Below, one piece after another: positions 50,292 through 60,800 of a stretch of DNA of 64,000 nucleotides. Origin of the DNA: Puffinus mauretanicus (lineage: Eukaryota; Chordata; Aves; Procellariiformes; Procellariidae); NCBI GenBank assembly GCA_023333565.1, contig JAJKFH010002581.1, forward strand, positions 1,178,001-1,242,000, in the 5' to 3' direction. How positions within the stretch are numbered: position 1 is the first letter of the stretch; the number at the start of each line of letters is the position of its first letter. Below the pieces are notes generated by a model that was given only the letters and a program-made list of their open reading frames with translations, searched no databases and had not been told where the DNA came from. The position numbers and the translations under genes are program-made.

Positions 50292-50958
50292 AATCATAGA
50301 ATCATAGCATAGTTTGGGTTGGAAGGACTTTTAAAGCCCATCTAGTCCAACCCCCCCTGCAATGAGCAGGGACATCTTCAACTAGATCAGGTTGCTCAGA
50401 GCCCCGTCCAATCTGACTTTGAATGTTTCCAGGGATGGGGCATCTACCACCTCTCTGGGCAACCTGTTCCAGTGTTTCACCACCATCATTGTACAAAATT
50501 CCTTCCTTATATCTAGTCTAAATCTACCCTCTTTTAGTTTAAAACCATTCCCCCTTGTCCTCTTGCTACAGGCTCTACTAAAAAGTCTGTCCCTATCTTT
50601 CTTATAAGCCCCCTTTAAGTATTGAAAGGCCACAATATGGTCCCTCTGGAGCCTTCTCTTCTCTAGGCTGAACAACCCAACTCTCTCAGCCTTTCTTCAT
50701 AGGAGAGGTGTTCCATCCCCCTGATCACTTTTGCGGCCCTCCTCTGGACCCGCTCCAACAGGTCCATGTCTGTCTTGTGCTGAGGGCTCCAGAGCTGGAC
50801 GCAGTATTGCAGGTGGGGTCTCACCAGAGCAGAGCAGAGGGGCAGAATCACCTCCCTCGACCTGCTGGCCACGCTTCTTTTGATGCAGCCCAGGATATGG
50901 TTGGCTTTTCTGGGCTGTGAGCGCACATTGTCAGCTTACGTGAGCTTTTCATCCACAT
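50292..50958 (-). mobile_element. CR1 LINE, 5'-truncated, well preserved
   Basis: A 667-bp copy whose 3' end faces low coordinates (AATCATAGAATCATAGCATA, then TTGGGTTGGAAGGACTTT). On the minus strand it encodes the C-terminal part of the CR1 ORF2 reverse transcriptase: [58 protein letters not shown], then in the next frame [20 protein letters not shown] and HWNRLPREVVDAPSLETFKV. The frame breaks at about 50671-50678, where one G is lost from the codons between ELG and LFSLEK; the plus-strand copy at 62350 keeps that base. Flanking TAAAT words (50290-50294 and 50958-50962) may be a short target duplication. It sits inside an older antisense CR1. It is dead but still shows clear family motifs. 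Confidence 0.97.
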
Positions 50959-50962
50959 AAAT

Positions 50963-51990
50963 AACTAGTGGCACGACACCCCTAGTGCTTCAGGATTTTG
51001 AAAATCACTGTTCACCTTGCTCTTTTTGTAGCCCTTTTGAAGCTACTGGGTATGAACTTATAAACTCTGTATCATTTAAAAATGTAAACCAATCATTACT
51101 AAAATTAGAGATTTCCTTAGCTACTGATGGAATAGGAAATATTTATGACCATCACCACCTAATATCAATGTATCATCCGGCTTCCTCCTAAACCACAGGA
51201 GAGCAATATTTACAGAGCATTTCTGTCTGTCACCTAAAAATTTTCCACTTCATAACAGACTCTCATAATTGTTAGAACTCCTGTGCTCTTAATATACTTG
51301 CAGAAATATTTTGTACATTTTTTGTTCTCATCTCATCTGACAAGGGATTTTCCTTATACATGTTTGCTTCCATTACTAGATTTCTGTTAACTTCTAGCTT
51401 CATATTAATTATTCTCAGTTTCCTCTCTTTTCCGCTTGTTATATTTGTGTTAACTGCTTTTACTTACTGCTGAAGTAGAGGATAGCTGCTAAAATGTTCC
51501 GAAGAGTATTTGATCAGAATTTCCACTTTTCAGTTCACATTTTTTTCATTCATTTGGATCCTGATTTGGATTTGTTTTCAGCTTTGGGGCACAAACTACT
51601 TTAAAGCCCGGAGTATGTATATTATAGGCTTGGACTTGACTGTGAATTATATAACAATTACAAGTAATTGTGATCATTTGTACCTAGGATGTTACTAAGT
51701 TTTAGTTATGTGACCGGCTCCTCATTCTCTCAGGATGATGTCTGTAAGGATTGTCTTGTGTTGATGAAATTTTTTTTTTTTCACTATTGACAGCAATCTT
51801 TCTAAAAAATTCTAGGGACATTTTGGCATTGATACCCTGAGACTTCCAGTATGTGTGGCATATATGCTTATACTAATGTCTACTCATTATGAAAAAGCTT
51901 TTCTTTTGTTACCTTATAGATGAGTCTTAATGCATTTGTCATTTACTTAGCTAGTGTGACTAGATGCTTTGTAACTAGTCTGAAGCTCAA
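50963..51990 (-). mobile_element. Ancient CR1 LINE relic, 5'-ward portion
   Basis: Continuation of the old antisense CR1 beyond the younger insertion. Ordered matches to the remembered antisense consensus: CATTTAAAAATGTAAACC; CTACTGATGGAATAGG; GAGCAATATTTACAGAGCAT, TTCTGTC; GTGCTCTTAATATACTTGC; TTTTCCGCTTGTTATATTTG; TTGTTTTCAGCTTTGGGGCA; AATTGTGATCATTTGTACCT; TCTAAAAAATTCTAGGGACA; CTTCCAGTATGTGTGGCATA. These come from the reverse-transcriptase and endonuclease part of ORF2 and appear in correct order over 1 kb. Compared with the consensus I remember, several hundred bases seem missing at the place where the younger CR1 now lies. The upper boundary is uncertain; similarity fades near 51990. 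Confidence 0.65.
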
Positions 51991-53685
51991 CAACCATAAT
52001 CTGGAAGTGGTACAGCTGATTGATCCTGTATCACATGACACAAAGTATGTGATGCTCATGGGTGGTTGGGAAATTATAGCAAGTTTGTAGTCTGTCCTTT
52101 GGTTTTATATGTTAAAACATTGATTTAAAAACATTTGAGATAATTTCACTGAAAATTCTTTGGTGAACAGAAGATAGGTAAAGGAACTAAAGGGAACTCC
52201 TTTAGTAAATTGAATTATCTGATTCCTATTTAGTGACATGAATTGTACAAAGAAATGAGTCTTTTTAGAGATGGTGCATTTATGTTCTATAAATCCACAC
52301 CTAGACAAAAGTTCACTTCCAAAATGTGATCAATAATGTCTTCAAGATTAGTCATTAGTTCTTAGTGTTCTGAAATCATCTATAACCTGCAAAGGTGGTG
52401 TGTGGCAGTGTCATTAATTCCGATATGTGTCATTACCAGTAGTAGAAGCCCATCAGGCAATAATTATATCTTGTATCTTGACTTTAGAAGGCAGTATGGC
52501 ATCCAGTAGTGTATCTATTTCTTGCAGATTTTTTTTTTTTAAGTTTTTGTTACATTGTATCAACAGAGATCATCAAAGACCATATCTATCTCTATGGACG
52601 TGTTTGTTTGTCTTGCTGTTTGAGCTGGGTAATCATTAAAACAAGTATGTCCTGTAGTTTACTCCATTCCAGTGAGCAAGATATGGTTACATTCTTGGGC
52701 AGTTTTCTTCACTGACATCTTGGATAACCTTTTCTGACAATTTAGAGACTTTCAAAAGATCTTGCCTATACTTTTCTACTAGTGAGAAAACCAGCCCCTT
52801 CTTTGAAATTAAACTTGGTGGATTAAAATGCAACAGCAAGCAGTATTTGACTCTCCAAAACTTTGTTCCTTTGCACAATTATTACTTAAAGCTGCCTTCT
52901 TATAGCCATAATAATATCTGGCAGATATTTTGCAAGATTGAAGTTCCTAGTGGTTTACTACTCACTACAGGACATATAGGTGAAGTGTCCCTTAGGTCAC
53001 TTTCTTACTTACTTTCCTAGTATTTGCACACTTTCAAGTCAGACAGACTATTTTTCTCTTTTTCCTTTAGGCTCCTGTCTACTCAGGAAAAAAAGCAACA
53101 AAGCAACAACCCACCAACCTTTGCATGCCCTTAACGTGAAAAAGAATCCTTTTTTGAGAGAGAAAGAACAAAGACCTTTAAAAACTAATATGTAACGTTT
53201 GTACCCTGTGGGGAAAAGTGCAAAGGTGATTCCATTTAAACATTTACCAAATGAATGAGATCATGTAATAAAACTTACTAGAACACATAAATTTTTAGTG
53301 TATAAAGAGCTCAGCCAAGCAGGGCTATGGTCACATTTCTTTGAGGCACATTCAATGCTGCAGTCTATAAAACAGTTCTTTGTAGCTGAATTCATCCATT
53401 TACTAAATATGCTTACTCTGACTTAATGTCTTATTTCTGATTTGGGGAAAGCTATGTTACAGTCTTTGTTCAGATGAGAATCCTTTGGTTCTTCTTGGCT
53501 GGGTTGTGCTGCTAATTAATGTCTTACTTTCAAAAATGTATAAAGGTTCTCAAAGGAGATCATATATCCTCAAATAGAGCATAGGGTGAAAGGTACTAAC
53601 ATTGAGTTCAGTCCCTTACATTGCAGTTAAGGATGCAAGTAGATACTTTTGAGAGGTCTACAAAATACTGCTTACTACAAAACAC
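51991..53685 (+). other. Intronic DNA, possible further LINE traces
   Basis: No gene recognised. A stretch at about 52390-52720 (CATTAATTCCGATATGTGTC, then GGCAGTATGGCATCC) could be another antisense LINE trace, but I cannot support it. Confidence 0.4.
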
Positions 53686-53715
53686 TTTGTTTTGTTTTGT
53701 TTTGTTTTGTTTTTC
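53686..53715. repeat. (TTTTG)n microsatellite
   Basis: About five TTTTG units ending in TTTTT. On the minus strand it reads as CAAAA units. Confidence 0.9.
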
Positions 53716-54139
53716 TTTTTACACTTAAAAACCCGAGACCTATAGTGAGAGATTTCAGGAAAAGGGAAGGAATGACCAAGAGCTTTACCAGTATCTTATA
53801 TTTTTGCAGAAGGGGTAACACCCATAGATAAGAATGCCAAATGACCTTAAAAAGCAGACCATACTTTATACTCCAGAGAAAGACAAAAAATCAGTCCCTG
53901 CTAACCCGACATAGCTAAAATTCATTCTTGACCTCAATTGCATCAATTAGTCTATCCATGAAAGGGTAAGGAAGACGCAACAATAAGCAGCTGAGATTTT
54001 TTTCATACCATCTGGAGAATGCTTGTCCTCCTCTCAAAAATCTGTTGCTAGATAGAGCCAAATTCTCACACATCAGTGAAAACTAAAGTCTAGCAAACCT
54101 AAAATCAAATCATGCTTCTGGAAAAATAAGAATGTACAT

Positions 54140-54222
54140 GTGAGCACTGAAAGTCACAAAGCAAAGGACTTGTTAAATAAGGTGGTGGAACAAGCAGGAT
54201 CCAAACCTTGTTTTTCAACATT
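54140..54222 (-). mobile_element. MIR-type SINE relic
   Basis: The plus strand reads AAGTCACAAAGCAAAGGAC, GGTGGTGGAACAAGCAGGAT, CCAAACCTTG, which follows the antisense MIR pattern of GGTCACACAGCAAG, AGTGGCAGAGC.AGGAT, TTGAACC. Only the core survives. It lies directly beside the LTR-like block. Confidence 0.5.
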
Positions 54223-54364
54223 TCCTTATGTGTGATAGTTAAACAGACTTCTATGTGCTCATACCTCAAGCTTATATTTCTATATGGTTTAGAGTGGGTT
54301 TCGACGATTCCTTTAGAAGGTGAGCACACATAGACAGGCTATAAGGAAGGGGAAAAGCAAGCAC

Positions 54365-54370
54365 TTTATT
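54365..54370 (-). terminator. LTR polyadenylation signal
   Basis: AATAAA on the minus strand, followed within 15 bases by GTGCTTGCTTTTCC, a T/G-rich downstream context. Confidence 0.5.
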
Positions 54371-54575
54371 AACTACAATCATGCATTACACTAAGGGTAT
54401 TTTGCAAAGCGATTGTCTTACCAACCCGAGGCCCATGGTACGATGATACATTCTTGTATCGTCTTGCGCCGCGAACTCAGCCCAGCAGTCGGTAGGTGCC
54501 AGCTTTATGTGGGCATCCCCATGGAGGCAACGGTGACCTTGCTGTACACTGGCCCGCTGTTCTTCAGGAAAATCC

Positions 54576-54586
54576 GGGTATTTATA
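54576..54586 (-). promoter_or_regulatory. LTR TATA box
   Basis: TATAAATACCC on the minus strand inside the CpG-rich LTR-like block, with the poly(A) signal correctly placed downstream. If active it would fire antisense to RIMS2. Confidence 0.5.
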
Positions 54587-55199
54587 CATTTGCGAAGGAA
54601 ACGGATTTCGACACACGTGGCCAGCGGGTGCCGAAACACACCTCGATTGGCAACTCTCAACATGGGGAGCCTATGGCGCATGAGCCCGCCTATCAGGCGC
54701 GCTGCACGAGCCACAGCCACCCCGTCTATTGGTTCGTAGGCCTTGTTCACGCGACATATTACCATAGTCCAGCATTTACGTATTAACCTATACTCAAGCC
54801 AACAGCAAAATGTAACAAAGCAAGCAAAATTATACATTGTACTTTATATTTCTTCATTATTGCACATCTTCCACGTCCTTCCCTAACATTTTCTCAACCT
54901 TCCTTATCCTTCTGTATTCAGCATTTTCACACAATAAACAAGAAACCGTCTGTTTTCTATGCTGACTGCGGTTTTCTTAGCTATCTATTTCTCACCCAGT
55001 GTCCATCCACAGACCAAAATCCCATCTTTTAACCCTTCCATATACACTATATCATGCTCAGATAATACCTTGTTTAAATTTACTGTTTCTGTTGTAAAAC
55101 AATGTAGGTTTTGTGTCTCTGCTACTGTTTGGAATGCAATCCCGAACAGTACTTAATAGATTATTAGATACCTTTTCAGTTTTTAGTCTTAGTTTATTC

Positions 55200-55720
55200 A
55201 TGACTGATTTGTATCTATCTCATCGTGTTACAGCATTACCCTGTAGCTTAATTTGTTCTTTTCTCTCCGTGTTTGTCCCTAATTACATACATAAAGTCAT
55301 AATATTCCCTCTTGACTTTCATTTTGCATAGCTAGAGAAGCCAAACTATTTTAGTATTACCTTTTAGTGAGATTCTCCATTTTCCTAGTCATTGCAGTAG
55401 GTCTTCTATGTGATTTACTTTTTTTTGAAGGTTAGTGACCAAAAGTGTACAAGATAGTCTAACAGTGCCTCCTTCAATGATACCAATACTTCTTTCTGTT
55501 GCTGAAAGTAAGTTTTTGATTAGTCCTAGAATCACAGCTGCCTTTTTCACTATATCACACCTTTGTATTATACTACAGTCATGCTGTGATTGGCCACTGC
55601 ATGTATCCTGCATTTTATTTAGAAACACCTCCCTTGCCTCCTTTAACAGCTTCAGTCAAGGACCACATAAGTTGCAAAAGAAATTTTTGCGTTTAAGCAA
55701 GATTCTATTTTTTAATATTA
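55200..55720 (-). mobile_element. Ancient CR1 LINE relic
   Basis: Antisense CR1 words in order on the plus strand: ACCCTGTAGCTTAATTTGTT, CTTTTCTC; CATAAAGTCATAATATTCCC, TCTTGACTTTCATTTTGC; TAGCTAGAGAAGCC; GTGAGATTCTCCATTTTCCT; GTGACCAAAAGTGTACAAGA; CCTAGAATCACAGCTGCC, TTTTTCACTATATCACACC. The minus-strand translation still shows a relic of the reverse-transcriptase end, with CDIVKKAAVILGLIKN resembling the KKAN.ILGCIKR motif of CR1 ORF2. It covers the same consensus region as the neighbouring relic at 56455, so the two are separate insertions. The lower boundary may reach the LTR edge near 55050. Confidence 0.7.
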
Positions 55721-56454
55721 AATTTTCCTGTTTCTGTTATTGTGTTTGATTCTATATGTCTGGAAACTCTCAAATTCAGCTGATGCACATGAATGGTTCT
55801 GGGCGTCACATTTCTGTGTTTAATTTCTGCTATACTCTATATAACTTTATAAAACAACACTCGTGCAGCCAACTTTTCAGAGTAAAACAAACCAAAACTG
55901 TACTTCAAAGATTCAGTTCAGGTTGGTTGTAAAATCAGTTTGTTTGGTTTTTTTTCCCCTGTTCTTAAGAATGGATGTTGTAGATTTCCATTTCAAAATC
56001 TTTAGGATTCAGGTTTTCTGCTTTTTCTCTGTAACTAAAAGGACTACAAACTTATCTTATAAAAAAATTATGTATTTGCTTTTTAAATGAGAGAGCTGAG
56101 ATTCCTTTTTTCTAGTTAATGTGTAGATCATCTAAGTAATATTCAGCTTGCATAAATTTTCATAAGCAGCAGTGAATCCATCAGTTAATGGAGAGTAAAG
56201 CATGGTCAAGTACACAGAACTCACCATCTGCTACTTTTGTGGCAAAAAGATTTACTAGATATCCTATTGGAAAGCAAACATTATTTAGAGAAAATAGAAC
56301 AACTATTTTGGATTTATAGTTGCCACTTATAACTGTGCACTTACTTTAATGGTATAGACTATGACGTATAATGGTAATGTAACAGTCTGGTTCCTTGTGC
56401 CTGTTGAAGCACCACCTTTGTATTTTCTTTTTCCACCCTATTGACTTTTTCATG
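55721..56454 (+). other. Intronic DNA without recognised features
   Basis: AT-rich and T-rich on the plus strand; nothing recognised. Confidence 0.5.
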
Positions 56455-57280
56455 ATGTAAGCGAGGCCATACAGGTCAGAGATTTGAGTACCTCAGTGTC
56501 CTGTCTCTGACAGTGATGAGCAACAAAGGTTTAGGGAGGAATATGAATAGCAGTGAAAGTGTAGAACGTCTTAGCTGCTAAGAAATTGAAGTTCAGGGAC
56601 TTCTTGAGGCATTGTTACAGCTGGATTGTCTCTCGTAGCCTTGTCCTCCCATTTTTAAAATAGTTTTCTTAATCCAGTTAGTGTTTTGGCATCCACAGGC
56701 TACTATTGCAATACGTGAATTGCGTCCTTATGGAAAAAAGTGTTTCCTTTTTGTTTGTTTTAAAACCTGTAATCTGACAGTTTCATGAGGTACATGCAGT
56801 TTTGTGAGATACAGTGAATGAGTAATTGTTTCCTGTTTATCTTTTCGTTTTCGTACATGATTTTATGAACTGATATCTTCTTCCATCAGCCTTCCCTATT
56901 TCTTTTCAACATTTCAAAGCACTATTTCTATGCTTTTTACCACTATTGACCACTAAGCTGATATTTCAGAAATGCCCAGAAATGTCCACAATGCCTCTGT
57001 TTTTTGAGTAGATAATAGCTAATTTATGATCTTTTACAAGTTAAGTCTGGTTAGGTTTATTTTTGCCCTTTTATGTTTTTTATCATTTAATATTATCTGT
57101 CAGCTTATTATTCAATCATTATTGTAAGATTTCTATTGTAATTCTTAGCAGTCCGTTTTCATTGTATTCTAAATAACTGTGAAAACCGTAATGTCAGTAT
57201 TTGAGTCTGTTTAGAAGTCATCTATAAATATACTGAATATTATCAGCATAAATCTTTTGTGCCCATGACAGAGAAACAGG
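56455..57280 (-). mobile_element. Ancient CR1 LINE relic including the 3' UTR
   Basis: It starts with GGCCATACAGGTCAGAG and CAGTGTCCTGTCTCTGACAG followed by TGATGAGCAACAAAGG, the conserved 3' UTR words of old amniote CR1 (antisense). Further words in order: GTGTTTCCTTTTTGTTTGTT, TTAAAACCTG; CATGATTTTATGAACTGATA, TCTTC; TTTTTTGAGTAGATAATAGC, TAATTT; TGTAAGATTTCTATTGTAAT, TCTTAGCAGTC; AGTCATCTATAAATATACTG, AATA. It spans about 825 bp of the reverse-transcriptase C-terminus and 3' UTR. Reading frames are lost. Minus-strand orientation, like the other two old copies. Confidence 0.75.
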
Positions 57281-57697
57281 AAACTTGGAACTCAGGTATG
57301 TATTTTTACAGTTCTACAGCCATTATTACCCATCCAAACTTCCCAAGTTCACATGATGGATTAGTTAGTCATAAGTTATCTAATACACATTTTGCTCAAA
57401 GAAGAGTAATCTTTCTCTGGTTCTGCTTTCTTGAATGCTTGCCTTTTCTGTTGCCTTTAAAGACCCTTTTTCTTGAGTATTGAGTCTGTCTGGTAACATT
57501 CCCCCCACCCTACAACCACTGGCTCTAAAGATTGTATAAACCGCAGGTCTTTTTAATGTGTAATGTGATGGAAGGACAGAGAAAGGTAGAGAAGCACAGT
57601 TTTCCTTTTTCTAAGTGCTTCCTTCTTCCTTCAAATGTGGTCCGCAGATACCCAGTCCCTGGAAGTATAAGTGCTTCTTTGAGGTCCATTACGCTTA

Positions 57698-57720
57698 GTA
57701 CTTACTGTACTTACTGTACT
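57698..57720. repeat. 9-bp tandem repeat, 2.6 copies
   Basis: GTACTTACT repeated twice, then GTACT. Confidence 0.85.
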
Positions 57721-57756
57721 CAATCACCTTTGTCTACTTTAATAGCCTAATTCAAC

Positions 57757-57812
57757 TTCCACTGAGATCAACAGAAAGTCTCCCACTGACTTCACAAGGA
57801 GGTGGATCAGAC
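57757..57812. repeat. Old amniote palindromic repeat motif
   Basis: CCTAATTCAACTTCCACTGA, GATCAACAGAAAGTCTCCCA, CTGACTTCACAAGGAGGTGG, then ATCAGACCCTG. This follows a common sauropsid motif with inverted ends (TGATCC...CCATTGA.GTCAATGG...CTCCCATTGACTTCA...GGATCAGGCCC). The family name is uncertain; the copy is diverged. Confidence 0.5.
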
Positions 57813-60800
57813 CCTGTTTGTTTATTCTCTTGGAGACTATTACCTTTCTTCAACTTTATTCACTAGTTTGGTGATTTCAAATATCCAAAAGGAATTCCAG
57901 CTTAATTTGCCTAGTTGCTGTATCTTAGATTTACACAGCTTTAAAAGTTAGTAAAAACATGTAGTGGGATGAGATAGGATATGTAGTGTGAATCTTCAAA
58001 ACTATGGTATGTAAACCTGCCAAATTCCATCTCCTAAATCCAGCTTCAATTCCTAGTAAAATAATAAAAAAAAAATTAAAGGAAGAGATCTGAAAATCTG
58101 TACGGGCCCTAAAACCAATTGTTATTTTGAAAGTAGGAAGAAAGAATATTGCTTAACAACTATTTTATTTGACAAAATTGTGTAAGAGGATAAAGAGGAT
58201 ACATAGTTTACTGTGCTCTGTAGAAGAGTTCAATGCAATCTCTTAAGTTGTTTTACTTCAATTCAAATCACCTGGGCATAAGCACAATTGCATGTATTGA
58301 AAAGAGATAGAATGACACCATACAATAAGTTAGGATAAATGGTGATGTTCAGGATGGGAGACTAGTGAGTAACACATGGATTTGTGTAATCTGATCACAT
58401 GCTACATTTTTATTAAAGTATCTAGAGATTAATATTACATTAATTAAATATTTTGATCATGCTAAATGAGAGTTGTTGCTAACACTGGAGTTGAAAAAAA
58501 AGGGTAAAATGGCATGAGCCCTAGAAAAATACCATCTATAGTGAAACGAATATGATGAAAAATGGCTTAAAAAATGCAAGTGACTATCTCTGTGCAGGAA
58601 GATAATGAAGTGTGTGCCTAATTTTGAATATGTGAGTCACCAATTAGCATGCTCAGAATGCAGTTTAGATGACACGTTGTCTTTGATAGCTTAAGAATTT
58701 TTTTGTCCATTCTCATCTGTCCCATATCTGTCTCACACATTCCTACCTCTAAAGACACAATTTACCATCCCTTTGGGCAGATGTGCTGCAAGTACTCATT
58801 CATAACTCCTTCAAGGCAGACAGTGCATCCTTGAGCAATGTGTTGGATGACTTCTTACGGCATTTTAGATACTGAATAAATGAACAGCAGTTGAGTCAAA
58901 CTAAAAGCATAGATACTGGGGACCCTGTACTTTCTGTGATCCCATTAGGGGTTCTGCTGGGCCATAGCTTTGTGTTCTATAATTTAGTATTAGTATTTGA
59001 TTATGATAGCAGAGGTCAGAGATAATGTGTTAGTCCACTTTTACATTACTGGACTGCTATTTATTGTAGTGAAATTACACTATAAACGAAACAGAATTGG
59101 TTTTACATTGTTCTTCCTCATACATCTTAACTCTATAGTAGCTACGAAAAATCTATGACCTAAATTTTGATTTTTTGGTTGCTTAGGGATAATTTGTTAG
59201 TTATGCTTCTGTACAGCATATATAGTTTTTTTCTTTTTTATTACCTTTAAAAAAAGAAAGTTTGGAGTAGAGATACCGCCCAATTACAAACTGAATTTTT
59301 ACTCATTGTTCAGACTTCTATTTTTACCCTCAATGCCCTTAAACACCTAGACCAACTGCCTTTGAAGGCTATGTAATTAGGTCCCATAGGCAGCTTGAGC
59401 TTTTGTTTGAAGCTTCATTTAGGAGAAAATCCCTTGTGTACCATTGTATTTTTTTTTACTTCATTTGCCAGGCTGAATTACAAACTGTTATACATATATA
59501 ATGCTTACACAGCTAAAATAGGTATCTCTTACCTTCTCCTGTTCCTTGTCTTTTTTTTTTTCCTTTGACTAATGACAGACTCCTAATATTTATACCTCTT
59601 AAGTAAATGTGGCAAAATGGTCACTCCTTGCTGAATTATTTTTTCTGGGAAGTAAAATTTTAAATGAGATCACACTGTAAATTAATTAGCTCATCATGCT
59701 TTATGCTTGGTAAGGTATCCATGTAACCTCTGGCTTGAATGTGGATATTCCTACACAAATGAAAACATTGCTTAAAAATAAAACTATAATTATATCTTTT
59801 GTCTCACATTTTTTGGTTGCAGAGTGATTTTTTCACTTGACAAGGCCTAGTACAAAGGACAAAAGTCATTAAACATAATTTGTGAAGACATTTTACTTTG
59901 CTCACATTATTTTTGAATAGCTGAATGGTTGAATAGGCTTTTTATCTGAGGCACAAGTATGTTAAACTACAATATTAATGTAATACAGTATAGAATGTAG
60001 TAAAGCATAATATAGCACACAGAATAATATTCCATTACCAAAAAGGTAGGGGTTTTCCCTTAACAGTAGAAGAAGAGGAATTTTAATCAAGTTTTTACTG
60101 TTTTGGTTTTTCTTTTTCTGTAAATTTCTTTACAGTGAATTAACGCTTTTAGTAACTTGGAAGAACAAAATGTAGAAGCTAAAATTTTAGCTGAAGCTGA
60201 TGTTATTTTGGGATGAATAGCTGACTAAAATTGCAGTGAGCTGCAAAAGTACAGTTGAGAATGTTGAGAATGATCAGAATGCAAAATATTTCAGATTTCG
60301 TTGTACTGTAAATACAATTACAATACTAATTCGGAGTGACAGATTATTTGAACAGCTAATCTGGATATACTGTATTTAAATTGGACTGTACTTTCTTTAC
60401 TGAAACATCTTTTTCTCTCTGAATGAAATTGAATTATATTACTGCAATGTTCATGTAACATATTTAAAGTTCAACATTGAGTCACGTACCTGTTCCCAAT
60501 AAATGACTTATGGACCACTATACATGCTGCAAGCGTTACTAGAAATTAAGTCTTCATTTGTCTTTAAAGAAATAATTTGTTCTTAAAATATTCCTTATTC
60601 CTTTTTAAGCGTTCTTATAAAAGTCTTTACTTTCCAACAGTTTTATTTCATTTTGACATGAGGGTTTTTTTGTTGGGCTCTAAATATATATTATTCTGGC
60701 TTCCATAGCTTTTTATGACAAAGGTTAAAACTTACATTTTTCTATTCTGATTTTAACATTAAGAAAGGACTATTATGGAGTTTTAATTTTCATTGTGGCT

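Larger units (their letters stand above)
54285..55046 (-). mobile_element. LTR-like, CpG-rich endogenous retroviral element
   Basis: The central part (54400-54780) is strikingly rich in GC and CpG for this window. On the minus strand it has a good TATA box (TATAAATACCC, plus coordinates 54576-54586) and, about 210 bp downstream, a polyadenylation signal AATAAA (54365-54370), the order seen in an LTR (U3-R-U5). The proposed edges come from the repeat CTATA at 54280-54284 and 55047-55051, which leaves TG...CA ends and about 80 bp after the poly(A) signal. That repeat is only 5 bp, so the edges are tentative; the left edge could be nearer 54300 and the right edge nearer 54840-54870. No gag, pol or env similarity was seen around it, so it is probably solo. 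It lies antisense to RIMS2. Three open frames of 76-110 codons here are probably side effects of its GC content. Confidence 0.6.

Noticed and set aside
54413..54837. Cluster of 76-110-codon frames on both strands
   Set aside because: They coincide with the CpG-rich LTR-like block and have no similarity to retroviral or host proteins; GC content explains the lack of stops.
54272..54853. 10-bp word TTATATTTCT at 54272-54281 and 54844-54853 as target duplication of the LTR-like block
   Set aside because: Using it would leave ends that are not TG...CA, and AT-rich words recur by chance; the CTATA pair fits LTR structure better, though it is also weak.
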